Source: JACVRW01 sp963746825
Lineage (GTDB): Bacteria; Actinomycetota; Thermoleophilia; Solirubrobacterales; Thermoleophilaceae
Direction: 5' to 3'
DNA: 64,000 bases
Assembly (NCBI GenBank): GCA_963746825.1
Contig: CAVVCU010000007.1
Location: 62,001 to 126,000, forward strand
Part shown: positions 25,770-35,892 of the stretch, one piece after another
Layout of the letters: each line of letters starts with the position of its first letter
How positions within the stretch are numbered: position 1 is the stretch's first letter
Notes under the pieces: generated by a model
Database searches by the model: none
Told to the model about the DNA's origin: nothing
The model's input: the letters and a program-made list of their open reading frames with translations, nothing else
Position numbers and translations under genes: made by a program

Positions 25770-25896
25770 TGTGCCTCGCGAAGTTGGTTGGTTCCGCGGC
25801 ACGGAGGGGACCTAGCCCGATGATCGGCCGGGCGGGGCGCGCCGGTGAGCCAAACGGCGCGCGCGTGGACGCGCGTATGACGTGCGTTGAGTGGCC

Positions 25897-26835
25897 CTAG
25901 GTGCGCGCGAGCGGCGCCCGCAGCTGCTCGCGCAGCCGCAGCAGCGCCAGATCCTTGCCCTTGGCCTCGAGCATCACGTCGAGGTCGAGGCCCTCGGCCG
26001 TGTGGCGAAGGAACGCCTCGAAGGCGACCGGGTCGATGAGGTCGGCATGGAGCCTCAGGTCGGGCAGCACGAGCGTGCGCTCGACTCGCCGCCCCACCCG
26101 CTTTCGCTTCTCGGTCAGGTCGAGCCGGGGAGAGGAGAAGTGCACCTTGGGCGTGACCCCCTCCGGCCAGGTGGCGAGGGCGAGCTCGAGCGCCTCGCGC
26201 TCGGGAATCCCGTCAGGATCGTGGCAGCGGTGGTGGTGAAGGTCGAATACGAGCGGGATCTCCGCGCGCTCCGCCACGCTCAGGGCGGAGCGCAGTCCGA
26301 ACACGCGGTCGTCGTTCTCGATCACGAGCCGAGATCGCGCGCTCTCGGAGAGCCGCTCGAAGCCGGCCAGGAAGCGGTCGGCTCCCGCCCCGTGCCCGCC
26401 TGCGGCGCCACCCACATGCACCACCACCACCCCTTCGGGGCCCAGGCCCATCGCGGCGAACAGCGCGCCCTGGACCTCCAGCTCGGCGACCGCGGCCGCA
26501 CGCACCGCCTCCGACTCCGAGTTCAGCACGGTGTACTGGCCGGGGTGGGTCGAGAGCCGGATATCCAGCTCGCGAGCCAGCGCTCCGACCTGGGCCAGCT
26601 CGTCGGCGCATTCGTCGACCTGGCGGTGGAATTGCGGCAGTTCGGGGTGGCTTGCGTAGGGAGCCAGCGCCGTGGCCATCCGGTACATGCGGATGTCGTG
26701 GCGATCGAGATACTCGAGAACCGCGCGCAGGTACTCGAGCGAGGTGCTCAGGTGGGGACCGGACTGCCATCGGCGTGCATCATGCGAGGGCAGTCCGCCC
26801 TCGCCCAGGACCTTTACCGCGAAGCCGAGCCTCAC
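25897..26835 (-). CDS. uvsE: UV damage endonuclease UvdE
   Basis: A 312-residue TIM-barrel endonuclease that nicks 5' of UV photoproducts, starting repair independently of UvrABC. Conserved elements: LGFAVKVLG start, RMYRMATALAPYASHPEL, LSTHPGQYTVLNSES, VIENDDRVFGL, PLVFDLHHHRCHD, and PKVHFSSPR, which supply the metal-binding His/Glu/Asp residues. Length fits the family. GTG start immediately follows a small membrane-protein gene. Such enzymes are common in sunlight-exposed soil bacteria. Confidence 0.93.
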   Translation of the reverse strand: MRLGFAVKVLGEGGLPSHDARRWQSGPHLSTSLEYLRAVLEYLDRHDIRMYRMATALAPYASHPELPQFHRQVDECADELAQVGALARELDIRLSTHPGQYTVLNSESEAVRAAAVAELEVQGALFAAMGLGPEGVVVVHVGGAAGGHGAGADRFLAGFERLSESARSRLVIENDDRVFGLRSALSVAERAEIPLVFDLHHHRCHDPDGIPEREALELALATWPEGVTPKVHFSSPRLDLTEKRKRVGRRVERTLVLPDLRLHADLIDPVAFEAFLRHTAEGLDLDVMLEAKGKDLALLRLREQLRAPLART

Positions 26836-26997
26836 CTAGTCGCGGAACTCGTCCACCCGCCCGGCGTGGCCCTCTTCGTCGGGCCGGGGAACCTGCGACT
26901 CGGGCCGCACCTTGCCGCGCCGGAAGACCTGCAGGATCACCAGCCCGATGATCAGCAGGACGACCGCGATCGCGATGATGGCCAGGGCTCCGCTCAT
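26836..26997 (-). CDS. Small single-pass membrane protein
   Basis: A 53-residue protein from ATG 26997: MSGALAIIAIAVVLLIIGLV forms one N-terminal helix, followed by a basic/acidic cytoplasmic-type tail (VFRRGKVRPESQVPRPDEE). It abuts the UvdE start with no spacing, so the two are likely co-transcribed. No family assigned. Confidence 0.65.
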   Translation of the reverse strand: MSGALAIIAIAVVLLIIGLVILQVFRRGKVRPESQVPRPDEEGHAGRVDEFRD

Positions 26998-27090
26998 GCC
27001 AACCGCCCTACCCGCCATGAGGGCCGGCCAACCGCGCTCTGTGTCGCGTCTCACAGACACTGGCGCGATCGGACGCGAATCTCACCGCCC

Positions 27091-28266
27091 ATGAAGATCC
27101 TCATGAGCTCGACGTCGGGAGCCGGCCACGTGGGCCCGCTCGTGCCCTTCGCCCACGCCGCGCTGCGCGCCGGCCACGACGTGCTGATGGCGGTGCCGCA
27201 CAAGTCGATCTCGATCGTCGAACGCGCCGGGCTCGACCCCGTGTCGATCGGCTATCCCTCCGACGAGGAGATGGGCCCGGTGTGGGCGCGCGTCGAGCGC
27301 GCGGCGCCCGAGGACAAGGACGCGATCGTCGTGCGCGAGGTGTTCGGGCGCCTCTACACGCGCGCAGCGATGCCGCTGATGCTCGACCTCGTGGACAGCT
27401 GGCGCCCCGATCTGATCGTCCGCGAGTCCGGTGAGCTGTCGGCCACGCTGGCCGCCGAGCTGCGCCGCGTGCCTCAGGCCCGGGTCGCGGTCACGCTCGG
27501 CCTCGAGGACGAGTTTCACGCGATGCTGCACGGCGCGCTGGACGATCTGCGCGCCGAGCTCGGCCTTCCCGAGGACCGCGGGCTCGAGCTCGCTCGCCGG
27601 ACACCCGAGCTGTCGCTGGCTCCGCCCTCCTTCTACGCGGCGAGCGGACGCGCGAGCCACCGCTTCCGCACCCCCGCGGAGCCGGCGCCGCCCCTGCCCG
27701 ATTGGTGGCCCGGCGATCACCGCCCGCTGGCCTACGTGACGCTGGGCACCGCCATCCCGCAGATGGACTTCTTCCCCGAGCTCTTCCGCGCCACGGTCGC
27801 CGCCCTGGAGCACGTGCCCGCGCGCATCCTGTTCACCGTGGGCGTCCACCGCGAGCCCGCCGATCTGGGGCCGCTGCCCGCCAACGTGCACGTGGAGCAG
27901 TGGGTCGACCAGAACGCCGTGCTGCCCCACGCCTCGGTCGTCGCCGGCCATGGCGGCTCGGGCACCACGCTGGGCACGCTCGCTCACGGGATCCCCTCGG
28001 TCGTGCTCCCGCAGTTCGCCGACCAGCCCCAGAACGCGGACAAGGTGCAGGCGCTCGGCGCCGGCATCGCCCTGCACGGCGGGCCGGCCGCCGCGCCGCG
28101 ACTCGGGGAGGCGCTCTCCACGCTGCTCGCAGAGCCGTCCTACCGCACCGCCGCGGAGCGCGTGGCCGCGGAGATCGGCGCGCTGCCCCCGGTGGACGAG
28201 TCCGTCGCGGTCCTGGAGCGGGTCGCCGCCGCCGGCTACGACCGGCGCGCGCGGGCGGCCGCGTAG
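27091..28266 (+). CDS. GT1-family glycosyltransferase (MGT/UGT type)
   Basis: A 391-residue GT-B glycosyltransferase. It starts MKILMSSTSGAGHVGPLVPF, the typical N-terminal loop, and its C-terminal nucleotide-sugar region has VEQWVDQNAVLPHASVVAGH, GGSGTTLGTLAHGIPSVVLP and QFADQPQNADKV, the UGT/macrolide glycosyltransferase signature. The acceptor is probably a lipid or secondary metabolite (family knowledge). The 3' end overlaps the convergent HAD gene by 31 bases. Confidence 0.92.
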   Translation: MKILMSSTSGAGHVGPLVPFAHAALRAGHDVLMAVPHKSISIVERAGLDPVSIGYPSDEEMGPVWARVERAAPEDKDAIVVREVFGRLYTRAAMPLMLDLVDSWRPDLIVRESGELSATLAAELRRVPQARVAVTLGLEDEFHAMLHGALDDLRAELGLPEDRGLELARRTPELSLAPPSFYAASGRASHRFRTPAEPAPPLPDWWPGDHRPLAYVTLGTAIPQMDFFPELFRATVAALEHVPARILFTVGVHREPADLGPLPANVHVEQWVDQNAVLPHASVVAGHGGSGTTLGTLAHGIPSVVLPQFADQPQNADKVQALGAGIALHGGPAAAPRLGEALSTLLAEPSYRTAAERVAAEIGALPPVDESVAVLERVAAAGYDRRARAAA

Positions 28267-29015
28267 CCCCCGCCGCCCCCCACAAGCCCCACCGCGAGCA
28301 CCGCGCTGCCGATCTTCAGTATCGGGCCCAGGCGGTCGAAGCGCATCACCCGCCAGCCCTCCTGGCGCGCGACCTTCCCCAGCGCGGCGTCGGGGTTGAC
28401 CGCCACCGGGGACCCGACGGCGCGCATCATCGGCAGGTCGGACTCCGAGTCCGAATAGGCGTAGGAGGCGGCGAGGTCGAACCCCTCGCGCGCGGCCAGC
28501 TCGCGAATGGCCTGGGCCTTGCCCTCGCGGTAGGTGAACGGCCCGTCGGGCTCGCCCGTGTAGACGCCCTCGCGCACCTCCGAGCGCATCCCGATGCCGC
28601 CGTCGAGCACCAGCACCGCGGCCAGCACCTCGGCCAGCTCCTGCGAGGCCGCGGTGACGATGTAGACCGGGCGCCCGGCGTCCTGGTGGGCCCACGCCTC
28701 GGCCAGCACCTGCTTGTAGAGCAGCGGCAGGATTCCCGCGAGAACGTCGGGGCCCAGGCGCTGCAGGTCGATCACGCGCTGGCCGGCGATCGCGTCGAGG
28801 ATCCCCTGGCGCAATTCCTCGGTCTTCTCGTCGGTCGAGCCCTGCAGGCGGAAGCGCAGGTTGGCCCAGACCCCGCGCGCCAGTCCGCGACGCGAGAGCA
28901 TCTTGCGCTTGTAGGCCGCCCGCGCGAAATGGAGGGCGCTCGAGCCCTCGATCAGCGTCCGGTCGAGATCGAAGAAGGCTGCGCCGCGCGGCTCTGGGCC
29001 CGGCTCAGCCGCCAT
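28236..29015 (-). CDS. HAD-IB family phosphatase (SerB-like)
   Basis: A 259-residue haloacid-dehalogenase phosphatase. Motif I is AAFFDLDRTLIEGSS (nucleophile Asp), motif II IVTAASQE, motif III Lys lies in YREGKAQAIREL, and motif IV is YSDSESDLPMM. The C-terminus (ILKIGSAVLAVGLVGGGGGY) is hydrophobic and may be a membrane anchor, common in actinobacterial HAD-IB proteins linked to lipid metabolism. ATG 29015 overlaps the thiolase 3' end by 11 bases, so both are co-expressed. Confidence 0.88.
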   Translation of the reverse strand: MAAEPGPEPRGAAFFDLDRTLIEGSSALHFARAAYKRKMLSRRGLARGVWANLRFRLQGSTDEKTEELRQGILDAIAGQRVIDLQRLGPDVLAGILPLLYKQVLAEAWAHQDAGRPVYIVTAASQELAEVLAAVLVLDGGIGMRSEVREGVYTGEPDGPFTYREGKAQAIRELAAREGFDLAASYAYSDSESDLPMMRAVGSPVAVNPDAALGKVARQEGWRVMRFDRLGPILKIGSAVLAVGLVGGGGGYAAARARRS

Positions 29016-30189
29016 TCACTTCGAGCAGCACCGCGTCGCCCTGGCCGCCGCCCGAGCAGATCGCGGCCACCCCGAGGCCGCCGCCGCGGCGGCGAAGCTC
29101 GTTGGCCAGGGTCATCAGGATGCGCGCCCCGGAGGCGCCTATCGGGTGGCCCAGGGCGATCGCGCCGCCGTTCACGTTGACCTTCGACTCGTCCACGCCG
29201 AGCATCCGCATCGAGTTGAGCGCCACCGAGGCGAAGGCCTCGTTGATCTCGAACAGGTCGATCTCGTCGACCGATATGCCGGCCTTCTCGAGCACGGCCT
29301 TGGTGGCGTTGGCCGGAGTGCGCGCGAGGTAGGCGAAGTCGTCGGCCACCGCGGCCTGGGCCACGATCGTGGCGATGGGCGTGCGGTCGTTGCGGGCCGC
29401 CCACTCGTCGGAGGACAGCACGAGGGCGCCGGCGCCGTCGTTCACCCCGGGAGCGTTGCCGGCGGTGTGCGCGCCCTCCTTGCTGAAGGCGCTGCGCAGC
29501 TTGGACAGCGACTCGAGCGAGGACTCGCGCCGCGGCGCCTCGTCGATCTCGACCGTGGTGTCGCCCTTCTTGGACGAGATGGTCACGGGCACGATCTCCT
29601 CCGGCAGCCGGCCCTCGTCGGTGGCCTGCACCGCCAGCTCGTGCGAGCGCACGGCGAACTTGTCCATGTCCGCGCGCGTGATCTCGAGCTCGCCGCTCAC
29701 CTCGTCGGCCTCCTCCCCCATCCCCTTGCCGCTGAAGGGGTTGGTCAGGCCGTCGTGCATCATCGCGTCGAGCGCCTTGGCGTCGCCCATGCGGTAGCCG
29801 AAGCGCGCCTGAGCGAGCAGGTAGGGGGCCCTCGACATCGACTCCATGCCCCCGGCCACGGCCACGTCGAGGTCGCCGGCGCGCACCGCCTGGTCGACCA
29901 TGCCCGCGGAGCGCAGTCCGGAGGCGCAGACCTTGTTCACGGTCTCGCTCGACACCTCCTTGGGAATGCCGCCCTTGATCTGGGCCTGGCGCGACGGAAT
30001 CTGGCCCTGGCCCGCCTGCAGCACCTGGCCGTAGACCACGTGCTCGACCTGCTCGGGAGCCACCTCGGCCCGCTCCAGCGCGGCCGCGATCGCCGTGCCG
30101 CCGAGATCGGTGGCGTCGAGCGACGACAGCCCGCCGCCCATCTTGCCGAAGGGGGTGCGGGCGGCGCCGAGGATCACTGTCTTGGGCAT
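29005..30189 (-). CDS. Acetyl-CoA acetyltransferase (thiolase)
   Basis: A 394-residue thiolase starting MPKTVILGAARTPFGKMGGG. The acylated Cys is in NKVCASGLRSAGMVDQ, the active-site His in NVNGGAIALGHPIGASGARI, and the second Cys in AICSGGGQGDAVLLE. INEAFASV is also conserved. Motifs fit degradative or biosynthetic acetyl-CoA C-acetyltransferases; the direction cannot be decided. With the etf operon and acyl-CoA synthetase in the window it suggests active fatty-acid metabolism. Confidence 0.95.
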   Translation of the reverse strand: MPKTVILGAARTPFGKMGGGLSSLDATDLGGTAIAAALERAEVAPEQVEHVVYGQVLQAGQGQIPSRQAQIKGGIPKEVSSETVNKVCASGLRSAGMVDQAVRAGDLDVAVAGGMESMSRAPYLLAQARFGYRMGDAKALDAMMHDGLTNPFSGKGMGEEADEVSGELEITRADMDKFAVRSHELAVQATDEGRLPEEIVPVTISSKKGDTTVEIDEAPRRESSLESLSKLRSAFSKEGAHTAGNAPGVNDGAGALVLSSDEWAARNDRTPIATIVAQAAVADDFAYLARTPANATKAVLEKAGISVDEIDLFEINEAFASVALNSMRMLGVDESKVNVNGGAIALGHPIGASGARILMTLANELRRRGGGLGVAAICSGGGQGDAVLLEVNGG

Positions 30190-30267
30190 CGGGTCGGTCT
30201 CCTTCGTAACGTCAGGGGCGCACTCACTGTATCCGGGCGCCCAGGGCGGTCGCATAGAGTGCCCGCG

Positions 30268-31716
<1,449 letters not shown>

Positions 31717-31740
31717 CGCGGTTTCACGCCGGTTTCACGC

Positions 31741-31760
31741 TGTGTGACATCGGTCACACA
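31741..31760. promoter_or_regulatory. Perfect Crp-type binding site upstream of the Rpf-like gene
   Basis: The palindrome TGTGTGACATCGGTCACACA contains TGTGA-N6-TCACA, the exact consensus of cAMP receptor proteins (E. coli Crp, mycobacterial Rv3676, corynebacterial GlxR). It lies 180 bases before the Rpf-like start and ~16 bases before a TTGACC element at 31776, a usual position for activation. In mycobacteria Crp activates rpfA, so the link is plausible. Confidence 0.8.
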
Positions 31761-31801
31761 GGCGTTTGTGCCGGATTGACCTGGCTACGGTGGCCCGGTC
31801 A

Positions 31802-31900
31802 ATGAAAACGGCCTTGCTCGCGCGGCAGGGGTAGGAGAACGCGCGGGCTCGGCAAGCCCTGGCGGCACCGAGGGTCGGGAGCCAGCCGGGCAGTTTCATC
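31802..31900 (+). ncRNA. Structured 5' leader, candidate riboswitch upstream of Rpf-like gene
   Basis: About 97 bases fold into a closed structure. The closing stem pairs ATGAAA (31802-31807) with TTTCAT near 31894-31899. A first hairpin has GCTCGCGCG paired with CGCGCGGGC around a purine-rich loop. A second has CTGGC/GCCAG outside and CCGA/TCGG inside. A TTGACC at 31776 gives a nearby start point. In Streptomyces and other actinobacteria rpf genes are preceded by c-di-AMP (ydaO) riboswitches; the context fits, but I could not match the conserved ydaO core with certainty. Confidence 0.45.
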
Positions 31901-31920
31901 CGGAGGTGGTCTCTCTGTTC

Positions 31921-32490
31921 ATGCGGAGAGCAATGATCTGTGCCGTCATGCTGGCGGCGATGCTGGTGGCGGCGCCGTCGCTCGGCGCCACGGCCGCGGT
32001 GCCCGAAGGCGCCGCAGTGCCCCAGCGCTACGAACGCGCCTACAGCGAGTGGCGCGACCGCTTGGAGCGCCACGACGTGTTCGTCGGGCGCGACCTGCTG
32101 CCCGCGGTGCGGGCGGCCGAGGGCTCGGCGAGCGCCCCGACCGAGGCCGAGCTGCGGGCCTCGATCGAGCGCATGCAGACGCGCTGGAGGCGCTGGCTAA
32201 CGACCACCGTGCCGGGCCGCAGCCTGGTGTTCGAGCGGAAGGTGCGCCGCCACGTGCCCGGCTGGGGCAGGTCTCACCTGCGCTCGATCGCGGCGTGCGA
32301 GTCCGACAACAACCCGCGTGCCGTGGGCGGCGGCGGGACCTATCGCGGCCTCTACCAGTTCTCGTTCTCGACCTGGAGCATCGTGGGCGGCGACGGCGAT
32401 CCGGCCGCGGCGCCGCGCGCGGAGCAGACCTGGCGGGCCTGGCTGCTGCTGAGCCGACACGGTGCCGGCCACTGGCCGGTCTGCGGCTGA
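31921..32490 (+). CDS. Resuscitation-promoting factor-like secreted transglycosylase
   Basis: A 189-residue secreted protein. The start chosen is ATG 31921 (MRRAMICAVMLAAMLVAAPS, signal peptide) because GTG 31906 overlaps its own GGAGG. The C-terminal ~65 residues form an Rpf-type lysozyme-like domain: SIAACESDNNPRAVGGGG with the catalytic Glu, then YRGLYQFSFSTWSIVGGDG and the closing HWPVCG with its disulfide Cys. Rpf proteins cleave peptidoglycan and promote regrowth of dormant cells. Preceded by a Crp site and structured leader, followed by a strong terminator. Confidence 0.85.
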   Translation: MRRAMICAVMLAAMLVAAPSLGATAAVPEGAAVPQRYERAYSEWRDRLERHDVFVGRDLLPAVRAAEGSASAPTEAELRASIERMQTRWRRWLTTTVPGRSLVFERKVRRHVPGWGRSHLRSIAACESDNNPRAVGGGGTYRGLYQFSFSTWSIVGGDGDPAAAPRAEQTWRAWLLLSRHGAGHWPVCG

Positions 32491-32498
32491 CGGAGCGA

Positions 32499-32530
32499 GA
32501 GGGGCCTGCCCGCGGGCGGGCCCCTCTTTC
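32499..32530 (+). terminator. Intrinsic terminator after the Rpf-like gene
   Basis: GAGGGGCC-T-GCCC pairs with GGGC-G-GGCCCCTC, followed by TTTC. It starts 9 bases after the stop codon and is the clearest terminator hairpin in this part of the window. Confidence 0.85.
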
Positions 32531-32539
32531 AGTAAGCCG

Positions 32540-33067
32540 CTAGCGCGGGCGCTCGCGCTCCTCGTCGCGCACCACGTCGCCGCTCTCGTCCTGCTCGTAC
32601 ACGCGCTCGCGTTCCGTGCCGGACGTCTCGGTGCGCTCGTAGTGCTCGACGCGCTCGTCGCCGGCCGCGGTCCCGTCGGCGTCGCCTTCGTAGCCATGCG
32701 AGGTGATGCCGTGCCGGCGACCCTGTTCCTGGTCGTACTGCTCGGCGGCCTCGTGCTCGTCGACGTCGGGATCGAGGCGCGCGGCCTCGAGATGACGCTC
32801 GCGGGCTTCGCGCTGCTGCTGATCGGCATCGGCCGCAGTCGATCGGGCCTCGGCGTCCTGACGGCGCGCCTCGGCCGACTGCATGTCGGCCTCCGCCTTC
32901 GCCTTGTCGGCCTCGGCTCGGTCGGCCTCCGCCCCCCGCCGGATCTCGCGCGCCTCCTGGCGGTTGGCCTCGTGCTTGCGTTCCCGTCCCTTCCTGCTCA
33001 GCAACACGAATAGCACCAGCAGGATCAAGACGGCTACGACTATCGCGATGATTAGGCCTGTGGACAT
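32540..33067 (-). CDS. Membrane-anchored coiled-coil protein
   Basis: A 175-residue protein from ATG 33067. One N-terminal helix (GLIIAIVVAVLILLVLFVLL) is followed by a long charged helix built of EAR/EAD/KAE heptad-like units (residues ~30-95) and an acidic, Glu/Asp/Arg-rich tail. This layout is common in actinobacteria; the composition resembles stress-induced hydrophilic proteins. No enzymatic motif; function unknown. Confidence 0.7.
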   Translation of the reverse strand: MSTGLIIAIVVAVLILLVLFVLLSRKGRERKHEANRQEAREIRRGAEADRAEADKAKAEADMQSAEARRQDAEARSTAADADQQQREARERHLEAARLDPDVDEHEAAEQYDQEQGRRHGITSHGYEGDADGTAAGDERVEHYERTETSGTERERVYEQDESGDVVRDEERERPR

Positions 33068-33129
33068 ACCCCGGTTCCTTCCCCTAGATGACGGTTACCG
33101 GGTACCCACAACTACGGCCCGGTATGCGA

Positions 33130-34767
33130 CTAGTCAACGGGTTCGAGGTCCTTTAGCTCGCGCTTGAGCACCTTCCCGGTGGCGTTGCGCGGCAGTTCGT
33201 CAAGGAACACGATCTCGCGCGGCACCTTGTAGCGGGCTAGGTTGGCCTTCACGTGGGCCTTGAGGTCGTCGGCGCTGGCCTGCTTGCCGGCCTCCAGCAC
33301 CACGAAGGCCCTCAGGCGCTGGCCGAAGTCGTCGTCGGCCACCCCGATCGCCGCCGCGTCGGCCACCGCGTCGTGGCGCGCGAGCGTGTCCTCGATCTCC
33401 TTGGGGAACACGTTCTCGCCGCCGGACACGATCATCTCGTCGTCGCGGCCCTCGACGAACAGGCGGCCCTCCGCGTCGAAGCGGCCGACGTCGCCCGTGG
33501 CCATCAGGCCGCCGATCACGTCCTTCGACCCACCACCCGTGTACCCCTCGAACAGCATCTCGTTGCCCACGAAGATGCGCCCCGTCGCGCCCGGCGCCAC
33601 CTCGGCGCCCGCGTCGTCGTGGAGCTTGACCACCGTGCCCCGCGGCGGCTTGCCCGCGGTGCCGGGGGCGGCGCGCATGTCGTCCGGGGTGGCGATCGAG
33701 GCCCAGGCCACCTCGGTCGAGCCGTAGAGGTTGTAGAGGGTGTCGCCCACGGCGTCCATCCAGTTGAGCGCGAGGTCGCCGGGCAGCGCGGACCCGCTGG
33801 CCGCCACCACGCGAAGCGACGAGAGGTCGTACCGGGCGATCGTCTCCCGGGGCAGCTCCAGGATCCGCTGCATCATCACCGGAACCACCACGAGCGAGTC
33901 GCAGCGATTGCGCGCCACCGCGTCGAGGGCGCCCTCGGGGTCGAACTTGCGCCGCAGCACGAAGGTCGAGCCGAGGATGAGCCCCAGCGAGAAGTGAGCG
34001 AAGCCCCAGGAGTGAAAGAGGGGAGCCGCGATGTGGGTGGTCTGGCGCGTGCGCAGGGGGATGCGCGAGAGCAGCGATACCACGGGCTCGAAGGACTGCG
34101 GGTTCCCGCGCGAGGCGCCCTTGGGCGAGCCGGTGGTGCCGCTCGTGAGGATCACCGCCCTCCCCTCCCGCTCCGGCGGCTCGAGATCGTCGGCGCGCCC
34201 GGCGGTGATCAGCTGGTCGAGCGTGGGTTCGCCCGAGCTCTCCGAGTCGTGCCAGGCCACCACGCGCGTGCGTCCCTCGCCCGCTCCGGCCAGCAGCTCG
34301 CCGAACTCCTCGTCGTACACGATCGCCGCCGGCTTCTCGCGCTCCACCACCTCGGTGAGCTGCGGGCCGGCGAAGGCCGTGTTGAGGTAGAGCGCGTCGG
34401 CGCCCAGCTTCGAGAGCGCCACCGTGGCCTCGATGAAGCCCCGGTGGTTGCGGCACATCACGCCCACGCCGTCGCCCTCGCGGATCCCCAGATCCCGGAA
34501 CGAGTGCGCCAGCGCGTTGGTGCGCGTGCGCAGCTCGGCGAAGGTCAGCGTGCCCAGCTCGTCGACGATGGCCGTCTCGTTCGGGTAGCGCGCCGCCAGG
34601 GTGATCGTGCCCGCCGCGGCGCTGCGCCCCCACCGGGCCAGCGTCTGCAGCACGAGCATGAGGCGGTCGGGGCGCATCGGCCTCACCACGCCGGCGTCGA
34701 TCAGCACCTTGATGCTGCCCGCGGTGTGGGCCACTCGGCCGGGGATGTTGGTGCGCGCGTCGGTCAC
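33130..34767 (-). CDS. Acyl-CoA synthetase (AMP-binding, FadD-like)
   Basis: A 545-residue adenylate-forming enzyme that activates a carboxylic acid to its CoA thioester. Core motifs: VILTSGTTGSPKGA (P-loop-like), YNLYGSTEVAWASI, MATGDVGRFDAEGRLFVEGR (hinge Asp), and the catalytic Lys in LPRNATGKVLKREL. The N-terminal ~60 residues are an extension seen in actinobacterial long-chain FadD proteins. Chain length cannot be inferred. GTG start at 34767. Confidence 0.93.
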   Translation of the reverse strand: MTDARTNIPGRVAHTAGSIKVLIDAGVVRPMRPDRLMLVLQTLARWGRSAAAGTITLAARYPNETAIVDELGTLTFAELRTRTNALAHSFRDLGIREGDGVGVMCRNHRGFIEATVALSKLGADALYLNTAFAGPQLTEVVEREKPAAIVYDEEFGELLAGAGEGRTRVVAWHDSESSGEPTLDQLITAGRADDLEPPEREGRAVILTSGTTGSPKGASRGNPQSFEPVVSLLSRIPLRTRQTTHIAAPLFHSWGFAHFSLGLILGSTFVLRRKFDPEGALDAVARNRCDSLVVVPVMMQRILELPRETIARYDLSSLRVVAASGSALPGDLALNWMDAVGDTLYNLYGSTEVAWASIATPDDMRAAPGTAGKPPRGTVVKLHDDAGAEVAPGATGRIFVGNEMLFEGYTGGGSKDVIGGLMATGDVGRFDAEGRLFVEGRDDEMIVSGGENVFPKEIEDTLARHDAVADAAAIGVADDDFGQRLRAFVVLEAGKQASADDLKAHVKANLARYKVPREIVFLDELPRNATGKVLKRELKDLEPVD

Positions 34768-34811
34768 GGCTCGGCGGAGAATCTAACGCGCGGCGGCCGC
34801 CACTCTCGCGC

Positions 34812-35888
34812 TCACGACGCGTCGCTCTCGGGATCGCGGTAGGCGTCCTTTTGCCACGGCGGCGAGATGCCGTCGGCGTTGGGCCGGTAGCCGCGCCGGT
34901 CGTGGGTCTCCAGGGGGATCAGCCGCAGGCCCTCGCCGGTGCTGCTTCGCTCCGTCGGGTCGAGCTCGCCGGGCGGGGGAATGTGCCCGGCGTGGCTGCC
35001 GCGCGAGACCCGGGTCCAGCCGGTCTTCTCGGTCCAGCGCCCGCGGCAGCGTCTCTTCTTGCAGCCCTGCCAGTGGCCGTGCGAGCTGGCCCGAACCCAG
35101 GCGCTGCCGTCGGGCTCGAGGCGGACCACGTAGGCCTCCCAGTCGTCGCGATGAAAGCCCGGGTAGCGCGGCGTGTCGTCCACGAGGCCCAGCACCCGAG
35201 GCACGAGCCAGCCCATCTCCCAGGCCCGGTCCGAGCCCGCCCAGGTGGCGTTCGAGTCGGGGTAGTAGAGCCAGTACTGGAGGTAAGCGCGACCGCCGCG
35301 GCGCACCACGCGCGTGAACACGGTGGCCCGCTCCCCGGCCTCGCTGCGGTGCACGTCGAGGTCACGCTCGTCGCGGCCGTTCGCGCACCGCGGCCGCCGG
35401 CAGCGCCGCCAGTCGACCGGCAGCTGGCGCTCGCCGGGCTCGAAGACGATGTTGGGCGCGTGGGCTCGTATCAGCGCGGCGTCGCGGATTCCGTAGGCGC
35501 GCGCGAGAGCACGGTCGCCGTCGCGGCAGACGCCCTTGACGCCGCAGACGAAGCGGTGGGCGAGGAAGCCGCCGAACGAGCGGCCCTCGACCGCGGGCGC
35601 CATTGCCAGCAGCGCGCCGAGGGTGAGCGCCACGAGCAGCACGACGCCGGTCCACTCCACCGTGGCCTGGCCGGATTCGCTCGATCGGTCCGCATCCGAG
35701 AGCCGCTCGCGCAGTCCCCGCGACGCCCACGCCAGCCCGAGGCCCGCTCCGGCGAACCAGGAGAAGGCCACCTCGGGCTGGCTCAGCTGCAGCACGTCGC
35801 GGGTGACGAAGCCCAGGCCGGCGCCGCCGGCCAGGCCGAGCCAGGCCGCGGTGGCCCACGCGTGTATCCGGGCGAGCATCGGCCGCAC
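34812..35888 (-). CDS. Membrane protein with pilin-like helix and large C-terminal domain
   Basis: A 358-residue protein from GTG 35888 (ATG 35879 also possible). Two N-terminal hydrophobic stretches precede ESGQATVEWTGVVLLVALTL, the GQATVEW form of Flp/TadE pseudopilins. The ~250-residue C-terminal domain has YLQYWLYYPDSNATWAG, then FHRDDWEAYVVRLEPDG and Trp/Lys/Arg-rich ends, resembling the Vps62-like domains of some bacterial surface proteins (tentative). It follows a second SGQATVEW gene by four bases, so the two are probably one unit. Confidence 0.65.
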   Translation of the reverse strand: MRPMLARIHAWATAAWLGLAGGAGLGFVTRDVLQLSQPEVAFSWFAGAGLGLAWASRGLRERLSDADRSSESGQATVEWTGVVLLVALTLGALLAMAPAVEGRSFGGFLAHRFVCGVKGVCRDGDRALARAYGIRDAALIRAHAPNIVFEPGERQLPVDWRRCRRPRCANGRDERDLDVHRSEAGERATVFTRVVRRGGRAYLQYWLYYPDSNATWAGSDRAWEMGWLVPRVLGLVDDTPRYPGFHRDDWEAYVVRLEPDGSAWVRASSHGHWQGCKKRRCRGRWTEKTGWTRVSRGSHAGHIPPPGELDPTERSSTGEGLRLIPLETHDRRGYRPNADGISPPWQKDAYRDPESDAS

Positions 35889-35892
35889 CCGG

